From Planctomycetota bacterium (lineage in GTDB: Bacteria > Planctomycetota > UBA1135 > UBA2386): a DNA stretch of 43,999 nt. Positions within the stretch are counted from its first letter, which is position 1. Each line of letters opens with the position of its first letter. The stretch covers positions 1-43,999 of the forward strand of contig JADLHO010000104.1 of the NCBI GenBank assembly GCA_020848735.1. The letters run 5' to 3'. Both the position numbers and the translations under genes were made by a program. Positions 31,277-39,787 of this stretch are shown here, in pieces. The notes below the pieces were generated by a model that saw nothing but the letters and a program-made list of their open reading frames with translations, searched no databases and was not told the DNA's origin.

Positions 31277-32977
31277 TCAGCTCACCTCGTGCAGCGTCTC
31301 GCGGAGCACTTCCTCGACGCTCGTGGAGCCTTCGAAGATCGCCCGCAGCCCCGCCTCGCGCAGGGTCTTCATCCCGCCCTCCAGCGCGATCTTCCGCAGC
31401 TCGCCCGTGCTCGCGTGGTCGAGCACCGCGTGGCGCAGACGTTCGTCGACGTCGAGGATCTCCGCCAGCGCGAGCCGACCGCGATAGCCCGTGAAGCTGC
31501 AGGCCTCGCAGCCCTTGCCGCGCGCGAAGCGGGACTCGCCGATGGCCTCGCGAGCCACACCCAGTTCGCGCAGGACCTCATCCGTCGGCACGTACTCGGT
31601 CCGGCAGCCGCTGCACACGCGGCGCACGAGGCGCTGCGCGATCACCGACCGCAGGGTGCCCGTGATCAGGAAGGGCTCGACGCCGATGTCCACGAGGCGC
31701 GCGATGGCGCTCGGCGCGTCGTTCGTGTGCAGCGTCGAGAACACGAGGTGGCCGGTCAGGCTCGCCTCGATCGCGGTCTGCGCCGTCTCGCGGTCGCGGA
31801 TCTCACCGACCAGGATCACGTCCGGGTCCTGGCGGAGGATCGTCCGCAACACGCGCGCGTAGGTGACGCCGATCTCCTCGTTCACCGGGATCTGGACGAT
31901 GCCTTCGAGGTCGTACTCGACCGGATCCTCGACGGTGATGACCTTCACGTCCTCGCGATTGGACTCGTTGAGCATCGCGTAGAGGGTCGTGGTCTTGCCC
32001 GAACCCGTCGGGCCGGTGACGAGCACGATGCCGTGCGGGAGCTCGATGAGTTCGCGCAGGCGCCGCCGCGTCTCCTCGGCGATGCCGAGGTTGTCGATGT
32101 CCAGCGCGACCACGGAGCGATCCAGCACGCGGAGCACGCAGGACTCACCGTACATCGTCGGCAGCGTCGACACGCGGAGGTCGACCGGGCGTCCGCCGAC
32201 GGTGAGCTCGATGCGTCCGTCCTGGGGCAGTCGCGTCTCGGCGATGTCGAGATCCGCCATGACCTTCACGCGCGAGATCAACGCGACCGCGAGGTGCGGC
32301 GGTGGGGCCTCGAGCTCGAAGAGCGCGCCGTCGACGCGGTAGCGGATCTTGAAGTCGGTCTCGAAGGGCTCGAGGTGGACGTCCGACGCGCGATCACGGA
32401 TGGCCTGGTAGAGCACGTAGTTGAGCAGCTTCACGACCGGCGCGGCCGCGGCCATCGCCCCACGATCCTCGAGGTCGAGCTTCGCGCCTTCGCGCGCGAA
32501 CTCCGCGACGAGTTCCTTCAGCTTCGCCTTCGCCTGCGTCGCGTCGTCGCGGTAGTGCTTGTCGATGGCCGCACGGACCGCACCTTCGTCGGCGACGACG
32601 CCGCGCACCTCGAGACCGGTCGTGAACCGCAGATCCTCGAGGACCGAGACGTTGAGCGGATCCGAGAGCGCCACGCTGAGCGCGCCGTTTTCGATCGCGA
32701 TGGGCACGACGCCGAACGCGCGCGCGGTGCCGACGTCGAGCTTCTCGAGGGCCTTCGGATCCAGCGTGCGCGTGGCGAGGTCGACGAAGGGCAGGCCGGC
32801 CTGCTGCGCGAGACCGCGCGCCAGCTCCGCCTTCTGGAGATGGCCGAGTTCGATCAGGATCTCGCCGATCCGCCCGCCCTTCTCGCGCTGCAACATCAGC
32901 GCTTCCTGCACCTGGCCTTCGTGCAGGAAGCCGAGGTCCTTGAGGACCTGCCCGAGCAGGCGCCGGGTCGCGGCCAT
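31277..32977 (-). CDS. Type IV pilus / type II secretion ATPase (PilB/GspE)
   Basis: 566 residues. The N-terminal MshEN-type region (about 1-150) includes LGQVLKDLGFLHEGQVQEA and IGEILIELGHLQKAEL, a fold that in several PilB proteins binds cyclic di-GMP. The ATPase part has ASDVHLEPFE, Walker A GPTGSGKTTT, the Asp box VEDPVEYDLEG, Walker B VILVGEIRDRETAQTAIEAS, and the His box STLHTNDAPSAIARL. A zinc site CxxC...CxxC is seen at CSGCRTEY and CEACSFTGYRG. It powers pilus extension or pseudopilus assembly. Its ATG overlaps the pilT stop codon (TGATG). PilC, pilins and the PilMNO set are absent from the window. Confidence 0.93.
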   Translation of the reverse strand: MAATRRLLGQVLKDLGFLHEGQVQEALMLQREKGGRIGEILIELGHLQKAELARGLAQQAGLPFVDLATRTLDPKALEKLDVGTARAFGVVPIAIENGALSVALSDPLNVSVLEDLRFTTGLEVRGVVADEGAVRAAIDKHYRDDATQAKAKLKELVAEFAREGAKLDLEDRGAMAAAAPVVKLLNYVLYQAIRDRASDVHLEPFETDFKIRYRVDGALFELEAPPPHLAVALISRVKVMADLDIAETRLPQDGRIELTVGGRPVDLRVSTLPTMYGESCVLRVLDRSVVALDIDNLGIAEETRRRLRELIELPHGIVLVTGPTGSGKTTTLYAMLNESNREDVKVITVEDPVEYDLEGIVQIPVNEEIGVTYARVLRTILRQDPDVILVGEIRDRETAQTAIEASLTGHLVFSTLHTNDAPSAIARLVDIGVEPFLITGTLRSVIAQRLVRRVCSGCRTEYVPTDEVLRELGVAREAIGESRFARGKGCEACSFTGYRGRLALAEILDVDERLRHAVLDHASTGELRKIALEGGMKTLREAGLRAIFEGSTSVEEVLRETLHEVS

Positions 32978-34044
32978 CAGGCGCCCCCTCCCATCTTGGC
33001 ATCCATCGCGCCGCGGTCGAAAGCGCGTTCCAAGGCGTCTTCGCGCTTGATGCGTCCCGAGCGCCAGAGATCGAGGAGCGAGTCATCCAGGAGCTGCATC
33101 CCCTGCCGGCGGCTGGTCTGCATCACCGAGGGGATCTTGAAGGTCTCCGTCTTGCGGATGTGGTTCTCGATCGCCGCGTTGCTGATCATGATCTCGAAGG
33201 CGGCGACGCGGCCGCGACCATCCGCGGACGGGATGAGGATCTGCGAGATCACCGCGACGAGCGCGACGGCGAGCTGCGAGCGCACCTGCTCCTGCTGCTC
33301 GGTCGGGTACTGATCGATGATGCGGTCGACGGTCCGCGCCGCGCCGGTCGTGTGGAGGGTCCCGAACACGAGGTGCCCGGTCTCCGCCGCGCTGATCGCC
33401 GAGGAGGTCGTCTCGAGATCGCGCATCTCGCCCAGGAGGACCACATCGGGGTCCTGTCGCAGCGCACGGCGCATCGCCTCCGCGAAGGTGGGCACGTCGG
33501 TGCCGACCTCACGCTGCGTGACCTGGCTCTTCCCGTGCTTGTGGTAGTACTCGATCGGATCCTCGATCGTGATGATGTGCACGTCGCGGTTCCGGTTGAT
33601 CCAATCGATCATCGTCGCCAGCGTCGTGGTCTTCCCCGAACCGGTCGGACCGGTGACGAGCACGAGCCCGCGGTGGAGGTCGAGCAGCTTCCGCACGGAC
33701 TCGGGCAGGCCGATCTGCTCGAACGAGAGGAGCCGGTGCGGGATCAGGCGCATCACGATCGCGCGCGAGCCCTTCTGCGTGAGCACGCTGACGCGGAAGC
33801 GGCACTTGTCGCCGTGCGCGTAGCCGAAGTCGGTCGTGCCCTTCGCCTCGAGTTCGGTGCGGTTGCGATCCGGCAGGATCGCCCGCGCCATGTGCTCGAT
33901 GTCCGCCGGTGCGAGCACCGGCAGCCCTTCGATCTCGACGAGGTGCCCGCGGAGTCGGAGCACCGGGGCTCGCCCGACGGACAGGTGGAGGTCGGACGCG
34001 CCCCGTTCGAGGCACGCGTCCATCAACGCTTGGATCTCGGTCAT
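32977..34044 (-). CDS. pilT: Type IV pilus retraction ATPase PilT
   Basis: 355 residues, normal PilT length. Marks: ASDLHLSVGRAPVLRLRG at the N terminus, Walker A GPTGSGKTTTLATMIDWIN, ITIEDPIEYYHKHGKSQVTQ, then REVGTDVPTFAEAMRRALRQ with Walker B VVLLGEMRDLETTSSAISAA, His box FGTLHTTGAARTVDRIIDQ, and the PilT-specific AIRNLIR-like end region seen here as NAAIENHIRKTETFKIPSVM. It retracts pili by depolymerising pilin. It lies between two PilB-like genes on the same strand and overlaps the downstream one. A gap of 76 bases separates it from the upstream PilB-like gene. Confidence 0.95.
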   Translation of the reverse strand: MTEIQALMDACLERGASDLHLSVGRAPVLRLRGHLVEIEGLPVLAPADIEHMARAILPDRNRTELEAKGTTDFGYAHGDKCRFRVSVLTQKGSRAIVMRLIPHRLLSFEQIGLPESVRKLLDLHRGLVLVTGPTGSGKTTTLATMIDWINRNRDVHIITIEDPIEYYHKHGKSQVTQREVGTDVPTFAEAMRRALRQDPDVVLLGEMRDLETTSSAISAAETGHLVFGTLHTTGAARTVDRIIDQYPTEQQEQVRSQLAVALVAVISQILIPSADGRGRVAAFEIMISNAAIENHIRKTETFKIPSVMQTSRRQGMQLLDDSLLDLWRSGRIKREDALERAFDRGAMDAKMGGGA

Positions 34045-34120
34045 CGTGTTCCGTCTCGCGGCGCGGGCGCCGCACGGCGTCGGTCTCGGCGGCGGCCTCG
34101 GCCCGCTCGGGCCGTTCGTC

Positions 34121-35782
34121 TCAGGACGCCGCGGTCACGCGCATGAGTTCGTCGGTGCTGGTCTGACCGGCGACCACCTTGCGAGCGCCGTCTTCCAGGA
34201 GCGAGCGCATTCCCGCGGAGCGGCAGGCGTACTCCCGCAGTCGCAGGTCGGGTTCGCCCCGGAAGATCATCTCCCGCAGCGTCGGGTCGAGGACCATCAG
34301 CTCGAAGATGCCGACCCGTCCCCGGAAGCCGCTCTGGTCACAGCTCGGGCAGCCCACGGCGCGGTAGAAGGTCGCGTCCTGCGTCGTCGCCGGATCGATG
34401 CCGATCGAGCGGAGCTCGGAGGCCTCGGGGCGGTACGGCGCCTTGCACTTCGGGCAGAGCACGCGGATGAGGCGCTGGGCCATCACGGCCTGGACCGCCG
34501 CCGAGACGAGGAACGGCTTCACCCCCATGTCGACGAGGCGTGTGATCGCCGAGGGCGCGTCGTTCGTGTGCAACGTCGAGAAGACCAGGTGGCCGGTCCG
34601 CGCGGCCTGGACCGCGATCTCCGCGGTGTCCTTGTCGCGGATCTCGCCTACCAGGATGACGTTGGGCGCCTGCCGCAGCATCGCGCGGAGCACGCGTGAG
34701 AAGGTCAGCCCGATGTTGGCGCGGACCTGACACTGGTTGATGCCGGCGAGGTTGAACTCGACCGGGTCCTCGGCCGTGATGATCTTCACGTCGGGGCGGT
34801 TGAGCTGGCGGAGCGCGGCGTAGAGCGTCGTGGTCTTGCCGGAGCCCGTGGGGCCGGTGACGAGCACGATGCCGTTCGGCCGGCGGATCGTCTGCTCGAA
34901 GCGCGTGCGATCGACGCCCTCGAAGCCCAGGGCCTCGAGGCTGCGGAGGCCGGCGTCCTTGTCGAGCAGGCGCATGACCATCGTCTCGCCGTGGTTGCTC
35001 GGCAGCACCGAGGCGCGGATGTCGATCTGGCGCCCCCCCGAACGGAAGTCGATGCGGCCGTCCTGCGGCTTGCGCTTCTCGGCGATGTCCATCGCCGCCA
35101 GGATCTTCAGGCGGGAGGACAACGGCCCGTGCAAGGCCTTCTCGAGCGGTGACTGATCGCGCAGGACGCCGTCGACGCGGTAGCGCACGCGGACGCGCGT
35201 CTCGTAGGGCTCGATGTGGATGTCGCTCGCACGCTGTTCGATCGCCTCGGTGACGATGCGCTCGACCAGGCGGATGATCGGGGCGTCGGCGTCGCCGGCG
35301 TCGCCGGCCGCGGTTCCACCGCCCGCCGCCTTCCCGCTCTCCGGAGCGAGCTTCTGACCGAGCGCCTTGCGGATCGCATCCTTCAGGGCTTTCGGAGGCG
35401 CGAGCGCGCAGCGGACCTCGCCGCCGGCGAGGAAGGACAGATCGTCCGCGACCCAGGTCTTCAACGGGTCGTCGATGGCGACCCAGAGCACGCCGTCCTT
35501 GACCAGCACCGGCAGCGCGCCGTGTTGCTCGATGCGATCGGCGGGAACGCGGCCGAGCAGCTCCGGACCGAGCTTCGCCTTCAACGGGTCGACGAAGGGC
35601 AGGCCGGCCGCCTTGGCCACGCAGCGCCAGACCGCGTCCTCGCTCGCCAGCCCGAGGGACAGGACCGCGCGTTCGAGCGGCATGCCGCGCCCCGCCCCGA
35701 AGGTCCGGGCCTTCTCGAGGTCATCCGCGCCGATCCCACAGGAGGCCACGAGACAGGCCTCCAGAGCCCGTGCGTCGCTCAA
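34121..35782 (-). CDS. Second PilB/GspE-type ATPase
   Basis: 553 residues, clearly homologous to the downstream PilB-like protein but divergent. The N-terminal MshEN-like part (~1-150) reads LEKARTFGAGRGMPLERAVL; the ATPase part has ASDIHIEPYETRVRVRYRVD, Walker A GPTGSGKTTT, AEDPVEFNLAGINQ, Walker B VILVGEIRDKDTAEIAVQAA and STLHTNDAPSAITRLVDMG. Zinc-binding CPKCKAPY and CPSCDQSGFRG are present. An Ala/Gly linker (SGKAAGGGTAAGDAGDADAP) joins the halves. The start is a TTG at 35782 that overlaps the TGA of the DUF1573 gene, the only start giving a sensible length. It may serve a different filament from the other PilB, for example a type II secretion pseudopilus. Confidence 0.9.
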   Translation of the reverse strand: MSDARALEACLVASCGIGADDLEKARTFGAGRGMPLERAVLSLGLASEDAVWRCVAKAAGLPFVDPLKAKLGPELLGRVPADRIEQHGALPVLVKDGVLWVAIDDPLKTWVADDLSFLAGGEVRCALAPPKALKDAIRKALGQKLAPESGKAAGGGTAAGDAGDADAPIIRLVERIVTEAIEQRASDIHIEPYETRVRVRYRVDGVLRDQSPLEKALHGPLSSRLKILAAMDIAEKRKPQDGRIDFRSGGRQIDIRASVLPSNHGETMVMRLLDKDAGLRSLEALGFEGVDRTRFEQTIRRPNGIVLVTGPTGSGKTTTLYAALRQLNRPDVKIITAEDPVEFNLAGINQCQVRANIGLTFSRVLRAMLRQAPNVILVGEIRDKDTAEIAVQAARTGHLVFSTLHTNDAPSAITRLVDMGVKPFLVSAAVQAVMAQRLIRVLCPKCKAPYRPEASELRSIGIDPATTQDATFYRAVGCPSCDQSGFRGRVGIFELMVLDPTLREMIFRGEPDLRLREYACRSAGMRSLLEDGARKVVAGQTSTDELMRVTAAS

Positions 35783-36960
35783 CGCACGAACCCGTTGAAC
35801 TGGAACTCCTGCACCTTCACGGCGGGGTGATTCAGATGCACGGTGAGGTCCCCTCGCACGAGCCGCTTCGGCGCATCGGGGGAGATCTCGAGCACGAGCT
35901 TGAGGATCTTGCCCTCCTTGCGCGAGGAGACCTTCACGAGGCTCGGATCGACCGTCAGGTTGCTGAACTCGATCTTCTCGACCTGGAGATCGAAGTCGTC
36001 GGTCGGTTCGAGTTCGACTTCCTTCGTCGCGCCCTGACCGGCGGGGATCCGACCGAGCGGGATGAAACCACCGGGACGGATGTTGAGCGGACCTTCCACC
36101 CAGGCGATCACGCGCAGCTGGACGGTCTTGTTCTGGACGTCCGTCTTGAAGTTGATCATCCCGCCGCCGGCGCGCGGGTCGACCCCAGGACCGTAGGTGC
36201 CCTCGACGATCCAGACGGCAGCATCGCCGTTCATCTCCTTGCGGTACTTCACCTCCATCTTCTCCGGGAGAGGATCGAGGCCCGTGATCGCGAAGTCCTT
36301 CTGGATCGGCGACGTGATCCGCACGGCGAACTCGCGCTTCTCCTGCCAGTTCATCTTGTTGAGGTTGATCTCCGGCGGAACGACCTGGAAGAACTGCGCG
36401 GCGGTGGCCTTGGCCTTGAGCGTCAGCACGAGGTTCTTCTCGTCGGTCGTATGGACGATCGCCGAAGCCTCCTTCGTGCCGTTGACGCCGCGGAGGTCCA
36501 TCTCCACGTCGATCTCTCCGGCCTCGCCGGCCCCCACCGGGACGGCCTCGACCATCTCCTTCGTCTCGACGCCCTTCTCGTCGACGCTCACGCGATACAG
36601 CGTGTGCGGCTTGGGCTGGTTCTCGATGCGGTACATCTTCCCGCCGATGTGCACCGTGACCTTCGAACAGGTGCAGCTCGGCTGGAAGCTGTTGATCGAC
36701 TGCGGCTTGTCGCTCGGGTTCTTGAAGGTCCACTTGCCGCGCGCCACCTCACCCTCGAGGTGGGTTCCGAGGTCGATCGAGGGCGCCTCGACCCAGCCGT
36801 TCGGAACCGCCCCGTCGGGGGTCGGAGTGCCGGGAACCGACTTGAGGTCGTGCAGGTCCTGCGCCTGGCCGACGCCGATCGGGACGAACAGGGCGGCTGG
36901 GACCAGGACGCTCAGGGTCATGGCGGCCGACGCCAAACGTGACAGGGCGGAGTGCAACAT
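35779..36960 (-). CDS. Exported DUF1573-domain protein
   Basis: 393 residues with a signal peptide (MLHSALSRLASAAMTLSVLV onward, cleavage probably after GVGQAQ). The DUF1573 signature appears near residue 65: a beta strand with RGKWTFKNPSDKPQSI followed by the metal- or disulfide-type SFQPSCTCSKVTV. Further Ig-like units follow (EINLNKMNWQEKREFAVRI, GFIPLGRIPAGQGATKEVEL). DUF1573 proteins are abundant exported proteins in Bacteroidetes and Planctomycetes, with unknown function and an Ig-like fold. The start ATG 36960 is favoured by the signal peptide; a TATACT -10-like element on this strand at 37023-37028 would place transcription just upstream. Its stop overlaps the next gene, a PilB-like ATPase, implying coupling. 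Confidence 0.88.
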   Translation of the reverse strand: MLHSALSRLASAAMTLSVLVPAALFVPIGVGQAQDLHDLKSVPGTPTPDGAVPNGWVEAPSIDLGTHLEGEVARGKWTFKNPSDKPQSINSFQPSCTCSKVTVHIGGKMYRIENQPKPHTLYRVSVDEKGVETKEMVEAVPVGAGEAGEIDVEMDLRGVNGTKEASAIVHTTDEKNLVLTLKAKATAAQFFQVVPPEINLNKMNWQEKREFAVRITSPIQKDFAITGLDPLPEKMEVKYRKEMNGDAAVWIVEGTYGPGVDPRAGGGMINFKTDVQNKTVQLRVIAWVEGPLNIRPGGFIPLGRIPAGQGATKEVELEPTDDFDLQVEKIEFSNLTVDPSLVKVSSRKEGKILKLVLEISPDAPKRLVRGDLTVHLNHPAVKVQEFQFNGFVR

Positions 36961-37022
36961 TGGAGGACGAGTCGCGGTGCGGGCTCCGGTTGGAGCAACC
37001 GTTCCGTGCAACGGGGCGCGGC

Positions 37023-37028
37023 AGTATA
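37023..37028 (-). promoter_or_regulatory. -10-like element of the DUF1573-pilus ATPase operon
   Basis: Minus strand TATACT, about 63 bases before the ATG at 36960. No good -35 hexamer is found at the right distance, so this may depend on an activator or another sigma factor. Confidence 0.35.
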
Positions 37029-37058
37029 GCCTCCCGGGTTCTTCCGCCCGACAGCCTC

Positions 37059-37742
37059 ATGAGCACGTCCGTGTCACGTCTCCTCGCCCTGCTCGGACTG
37101 GCCGGGCTCGTCCTCCCCGCGACCGGCTGCTGCACGATGGCAAGGCTGTTCTGCGGACCCGATGACTCACGGTGGATCAGCGAGTCCTACGGGAGCCCGG
37201 CCGCGACGCTCGACACCTTCCAGGAGTCGCTCCGGCGCGCCGATCGCCAGGTCCTGCTCCGCTGCCTGTCCGAGGAGTGCAAGGCGCGGTACGGCCTCGA
37301 CACGGTGTCGATCGAGATCGCGTGGCGGCAGCTCAATGACGCGGTCCGCGGCATCCACCTCCTCGGTACCGCCGAGCGCGGCGAGTTGCAGCCCCTGGGC
37401 CAGGATCGCGTCCAGGTCGAGCTGCGCGTCGCGGGCCGGAGCCTGCGGGTCACGCTCGGGCGCCATCGCTCCTGGGAGCTGCATTGGACCGGTGCCGACG
37501 GGTCGGCGATGGAAGACGGTGCCTATGTCGACTCGCTCGATCCCTACCTGATCGCCTCTCCGGAAGACGCCGGAGCCGCAACCCGGTTGGCCATCACGTT
37601 GCCCCCGGTCGACGCCCGCCTCGAGGCGCGGGACCTGCGGTTCGCCGGGCTCGTCGTCGACTGGCGCGTCGAGGGTTTCGAGGTCGAGGGCGCGGGTCCG
37701 GGCGACGAAGCGGCGCCGGCCCCCACCCCCGGTACACGCTGA
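37059..37742 (+). CDS. Predicted lipoprotein of unknown function
   Basis: 227 residues. The N terminus has a lipoprotein signal: hydrophobic SRLLALLGLAGLVL and lipobox LPATGC with Cys24, followed by a second Cys. The mature part starts ARLFCGPDD and contains an alpha-helical segment with SPAATLDTFQESLRRADRQVLLRCLSE-like text (residues ~46-72), resembling the fold of small exported proteins that count or bind transport substrates, but I cannot name a family. The end is a disordered Pro/Ala-rich tail. It is transcribed away from the DUF1573 gene, and its stop codon is followed at once by a strong hairpin. Confidence 0.75.
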   Translation: MSTSVSRLLALLGLAGLVLPATGCCTMARLFCGPDDSRWISESYGSPAATLDTFQESLRRADRQVLLRCLSEECKARYGLDTVSIEIAWRQLNDAVRGIHLLGTAERGELQPLGQDRVQVELRVAGRSLRVTLGRHRSWELHWTGADGSAMEDGAYVDSLDPYLIASPEDAGAATRLAITLPPVDARLEARDLRFAGLVVDWRVEGFEVEGAGPGDEAAPAPTPGTR

Positions 37743-37775
37743 GAGCCCGGGCGCGGGTCTGCGCGACGGGCTCTC
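37741..37775. terminator. Hairpin at the end of the lipoprotein gene
   Basis: GAGAGCCCG (37741-37749) pairs perfectly with CGGGCTCTC (37767-37775); the loop has a further GCGC/GCGC stem. It overlaps the last two bases of the stop codon. No T tract follows. The position between convergent genes supports termination. Confidence 0.55.
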
Positions 37776-37812
37776 GAGGCCGCCACGAGGGCGGCGGCGG
37801 CAGCGCCTCGGG

Positions 37813-37833
37813 CGAGCGGCCGAACGCCGCTCG
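37813..37833. terminator. Hairpin between convergent genes
   Basis: CGAGCGGC (37813-37820), loop CGAAC, GCCGCTCG (37826-37833). It lies 20 bases beyond the stop of the coiled-coil gene on the minus strand and could end transcripts from both directions. Confidence 0.5.
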
Positions 37834-37853
37834 ACTTCGTCAGGCACCCCGCG

Positions 37854-38675
37854 TCAGCGGATCTCGATCGTCATCGGCTCCGCCGTGCAACCCTGCTCGG
37901 CGCAGGCGCCTTCGCCCTCGCCGAAGTAGCGGGTGATCTCGCCGACGATGTCCCGCGAGGCGGTCGTGCCTTCGGGGGCGGCGAAGATCTCGTCCTCCAG
38001 CATCCGCTGGGCGACGTCGAGACGGTTCTTCACCGAGTCGAGCACCTCGCGGGCGCGGCCGAGCGCGGTGTCGTCGAGCTCGATGGTCTTGCTGCTCGCC
38101 GCGAGCGCGTCGAGCTGCCGCTTCTGGGTCGACAGCGAGGCGACCATCTCCTCGAGACGCGCCTTCTCCGCGCGCACGGCATCGAGCCGGAGGCGAGCTG
38201 CCGCCACCGCACGCTCCTGGCGCGCGATCAGCTTCTTCTTGCCGTCGAGCAGGGCGACGTGGTTCTTGTAGGCCTCGAAGGTGCGCTCGAGATCGATCTC
38301 GACGCGCGAGCGTTCGTGGCTCGCGAACTGGAAGCCGCTCGACGTTCCGGTCATCGAGGCCGACACCGCGCGGAGCTTGCGCTCGCCGACGCCGACCTCC
38401 TTCTCCAGGCGCCCGACGTCTTCCTGCACGGCCTGCAGATCGACCTCCGACTGGGCGAGCTCGCGCCGCGCATCGTGGAGCTGCGGCTCGATCTCGCGGA
38501 TCAGGTTCTGGGCGCGCTTGAGCTCGAAGTCGATCGGGATCGACTCGGCGACGCCCTCGCGGAGCGAGGTTGCGGCGGTGCCGAGGTAACTGCCGACATG
38601 CGTTCCGAAGAGCACGTAACCCGCGCCGCCGACGGCGACGGTGCCGATCACGGCCCACTTGAGCAACTTGAACAT
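37854..38675 (-). CDS. Membrane-anchored coiled-coil protein
   Basis: 273 residues. A single N-terminal membrane helix (MFKLLKWAVIGTVAVGGAGY onward) is followed by SYLGTAATSLREGVAESIPI, then a long coiled coil from about 50 to 225 with heptad Leu/Val and charged residues (AQSEVDLQAVQEDVGRLEKE, ARLEEMVASLSTQKRQLDAL), and a short tail with two Cys (CAEQGC). From memory, planctomycete genomes carry similar proteins with an N-terminal helix then SIPxxFExxRA; function unknown. A textbook GGAGGT Shine-Dalgarno sits upstream; GTG 38678 is 8 bases after it and ATG 38675 is 11, so either may be the start. It follows the zinc-finger gene after a hairpin and may be a separate unit. Confidence 0.8.
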   Translation of the reverse strand: MFKLLKWAVIGTVAVGGAGYVLFGTHVGSYLGTAATSLREGVAESIPIDFELKRAQNLIREIEPQLHDARRELAQSEVDLQAVQEDVGRLEKEVGVGERKLRAVSASMTGTSSGFQFASHERSRVEIDLERTFEAYKNHVALLDGKKKLIARQERAVAAARLRLDAVRAEKARLEEMVASLSTQKRQLDALAASSKTIELDDTALGRAREVLDSVKNRLDVAQRMLEDEIFAAPEGTTASRDIVGEITRYFGEGEGACAEQGCTAEPMTIEIR

Positions 38676-38745
38676 CACGGTCTGGGACCTCCGGTCTGGG
38701 GTGTGGAGACCGTCGTGCGGCCTCATGGGGTCCCACTACGCGGGC

Positions 38746-38765
38746 GGCTCCGGTTATTCGGAGCC
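38746..38765 (-). terminator. Hairpin between the zinc-finger and coiled-coil genes
   Basis: GGCTCC (38746-38751) and GGAGCC (38760-38765) form a 6-bp stem with an 8-base AT-rich loop, 22 bases past the stop of the zinc-finger gene. No T tract follows. Confidence 0.4.
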
Positions 38766-38787
38766 TGCCTGCGGCGCGGCGGCCGGC

Positions 38788-39108
38788 TCACGCGCGGGTC
38801 GCGCGGAGGGCCGAGATCGTCGAACGGAGCAGACGATCGCGCACGTCTTCGAGGCGACGACGCGACGCATCCTCGTCCTGTGCCCGCAAGGCGTCGATGC
38901 TCGCCGCACACCACGGACAACGACTCTCCTCGACGTGAAAGGCGACGAACTCGGCCGCGCCACCCGTGAGCGAACCACCGAGCCAGGCCTTGAGCAGATC
39001 GACATGCGGACAGGAGACGCGCTCCTCCCGCCAGACCGAGGCGACCGTGAACTCGAGCTCCTCGTCGCCGGAGGAGGCACCGCGGGAAGGACCTGGTCCG
39101 GAGGCCAT
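38788..39108 (-). CDS. Small zinc-finger protein, probable anti-sigma factor
   Basis: 106 residues. The centre holds a zf-HC2-like cluster: CPHVDLLKAWLGG (Cys33, His35) and FVAFHVEESRCPWCAA (His58, Cys64, Cys67). The standard anti-sigma zinc motif is H-x3-C-x2-C; here the first spacing is five residues, so binding may differ. No membrane helix, so it would be cytoplasmic. It starts 5 bases after the sigma factor gene on the same strand, the usual place for an anti-sigma factor. The reading frame extends upstream to 39330, but MASGPGPSRG is the first start past the sigma factor stop. Its role as anti-sigma factor is inferred from motif and position. Confidence 0.7.
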   Translation of the reverse strand: MASGPGPSRGASSGDEELEFTVASVWREERVSCPHVDLLKAWLGGSLTGGAAEFVAFHVEESRCPWCAASIDALRAQDEDASRRRLEDVRDRLLRSTISALRATRA

Positions 39109-39113
39109 GGCGC

Positions 39114-39773
39114 TCACCTCGAGCCCGGCGACCAGAGGCCGCGGAACAGGGAGTGATTCGGGTCGTTCTGCCGCGCGAGTCCTCGCAGCTTCTCGATGGC
39201 GCGGAACTTCATCCCCGCGACGTGCTTCTCGTCGGGGATACCGAAACGCTGCGCCGCGTCTTTGTTGCGGCCGCCGAGCACGAAGAGGTACTCGAGCACC
39301 ATCAACTTCTGGAACTCGCCGGCGTCCCACAGCTCTCCCACGAACTGTCGGAGCATCGCGCCGAGGACCTTGCGCCGTCGGCGCGAATCCTCGCTCGCGA
39401 CGAGTTCGCGCGAGGGCGGCTCGGTCGAGGGCGAGGCCATGTTCTCGATCCAGATCGCACTGCGCTCCGAGTCCGGGTCGCCCTTCGCGGGGATGAGCGG
39501 CAGCTTGTGCTTGCGGAAGTGGTCGATGACGCGGTTCTTCGCGATGCCGAAGATGAACTGGTCGAGCGTGAACTCGGGGTCGAAGCGTGGGATGCCCTTC
39601 ACGGCGCCGACGAACACATCCTGTGTCAGGTCTTCCGCGGTCTGATGATCGGAGACCCAGCGCTTCACGAAGAAGTAGACCCGCCTGAAGTACAGGTCCT
39701 GGAGCCGGGTCCAGGCCGCTTCGTCCATCGCCTGCAGGGCTGCGATGTCCGGCGGATCGTGCTGGTCGTGCAT
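39114..39773 (-). CDS. ECF-type RNA polymerase sigma factor
   Basis: 219 residues. Region 2 is at about 15-85: LYFRRVYFFVKRWVSDHQTA, EDLTQDVFVGAVKGIPRFDP, then LDQFIFGIAKNRVIDHFRKH. The linker is long, Ser/Glu-rich (ASPSTEPPSRELVASEDSRR). Region 4 is at about 150-205, with RNKDAAQRFGIPDEKHVAGM and KFRAIEKLRGLARQ as helix-turn-helix. ECF sigma factors direct RNA polymerase to stress- or signal-specific promoters. It follows the Ser/Thr kinase gene after 14 bases and precedes the zinc-finger gene by 5; in planctomycetes sigma factors of this kind are often linked to Ser/Thr kinases. The start is MHDQHDPPDI. Confidence 0.9.
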   Translation of the reverse strand: MHDQHDPPDIAALQAMDEAAWTRLQDLYFRRVYFFVKRWVSDHQTAEDLTQDVFVGAVKGIPRFDPEFTLDQFIFGIAKNRVIDHFRKHKLPLIPAKGDPDSERSAIWIENMASPSTEPPSRELVASEDSRRRRKVLGAMLRQFVGELWDAGEFQKLMVLEYLFVLGGRNKDAAQRFGIPDEKHVAGMKFRAIEKLRGLARQNDPNHSLFRGLWSPGSR

Positions 39774-39787
39774 GGCGGTCGCGTGGC

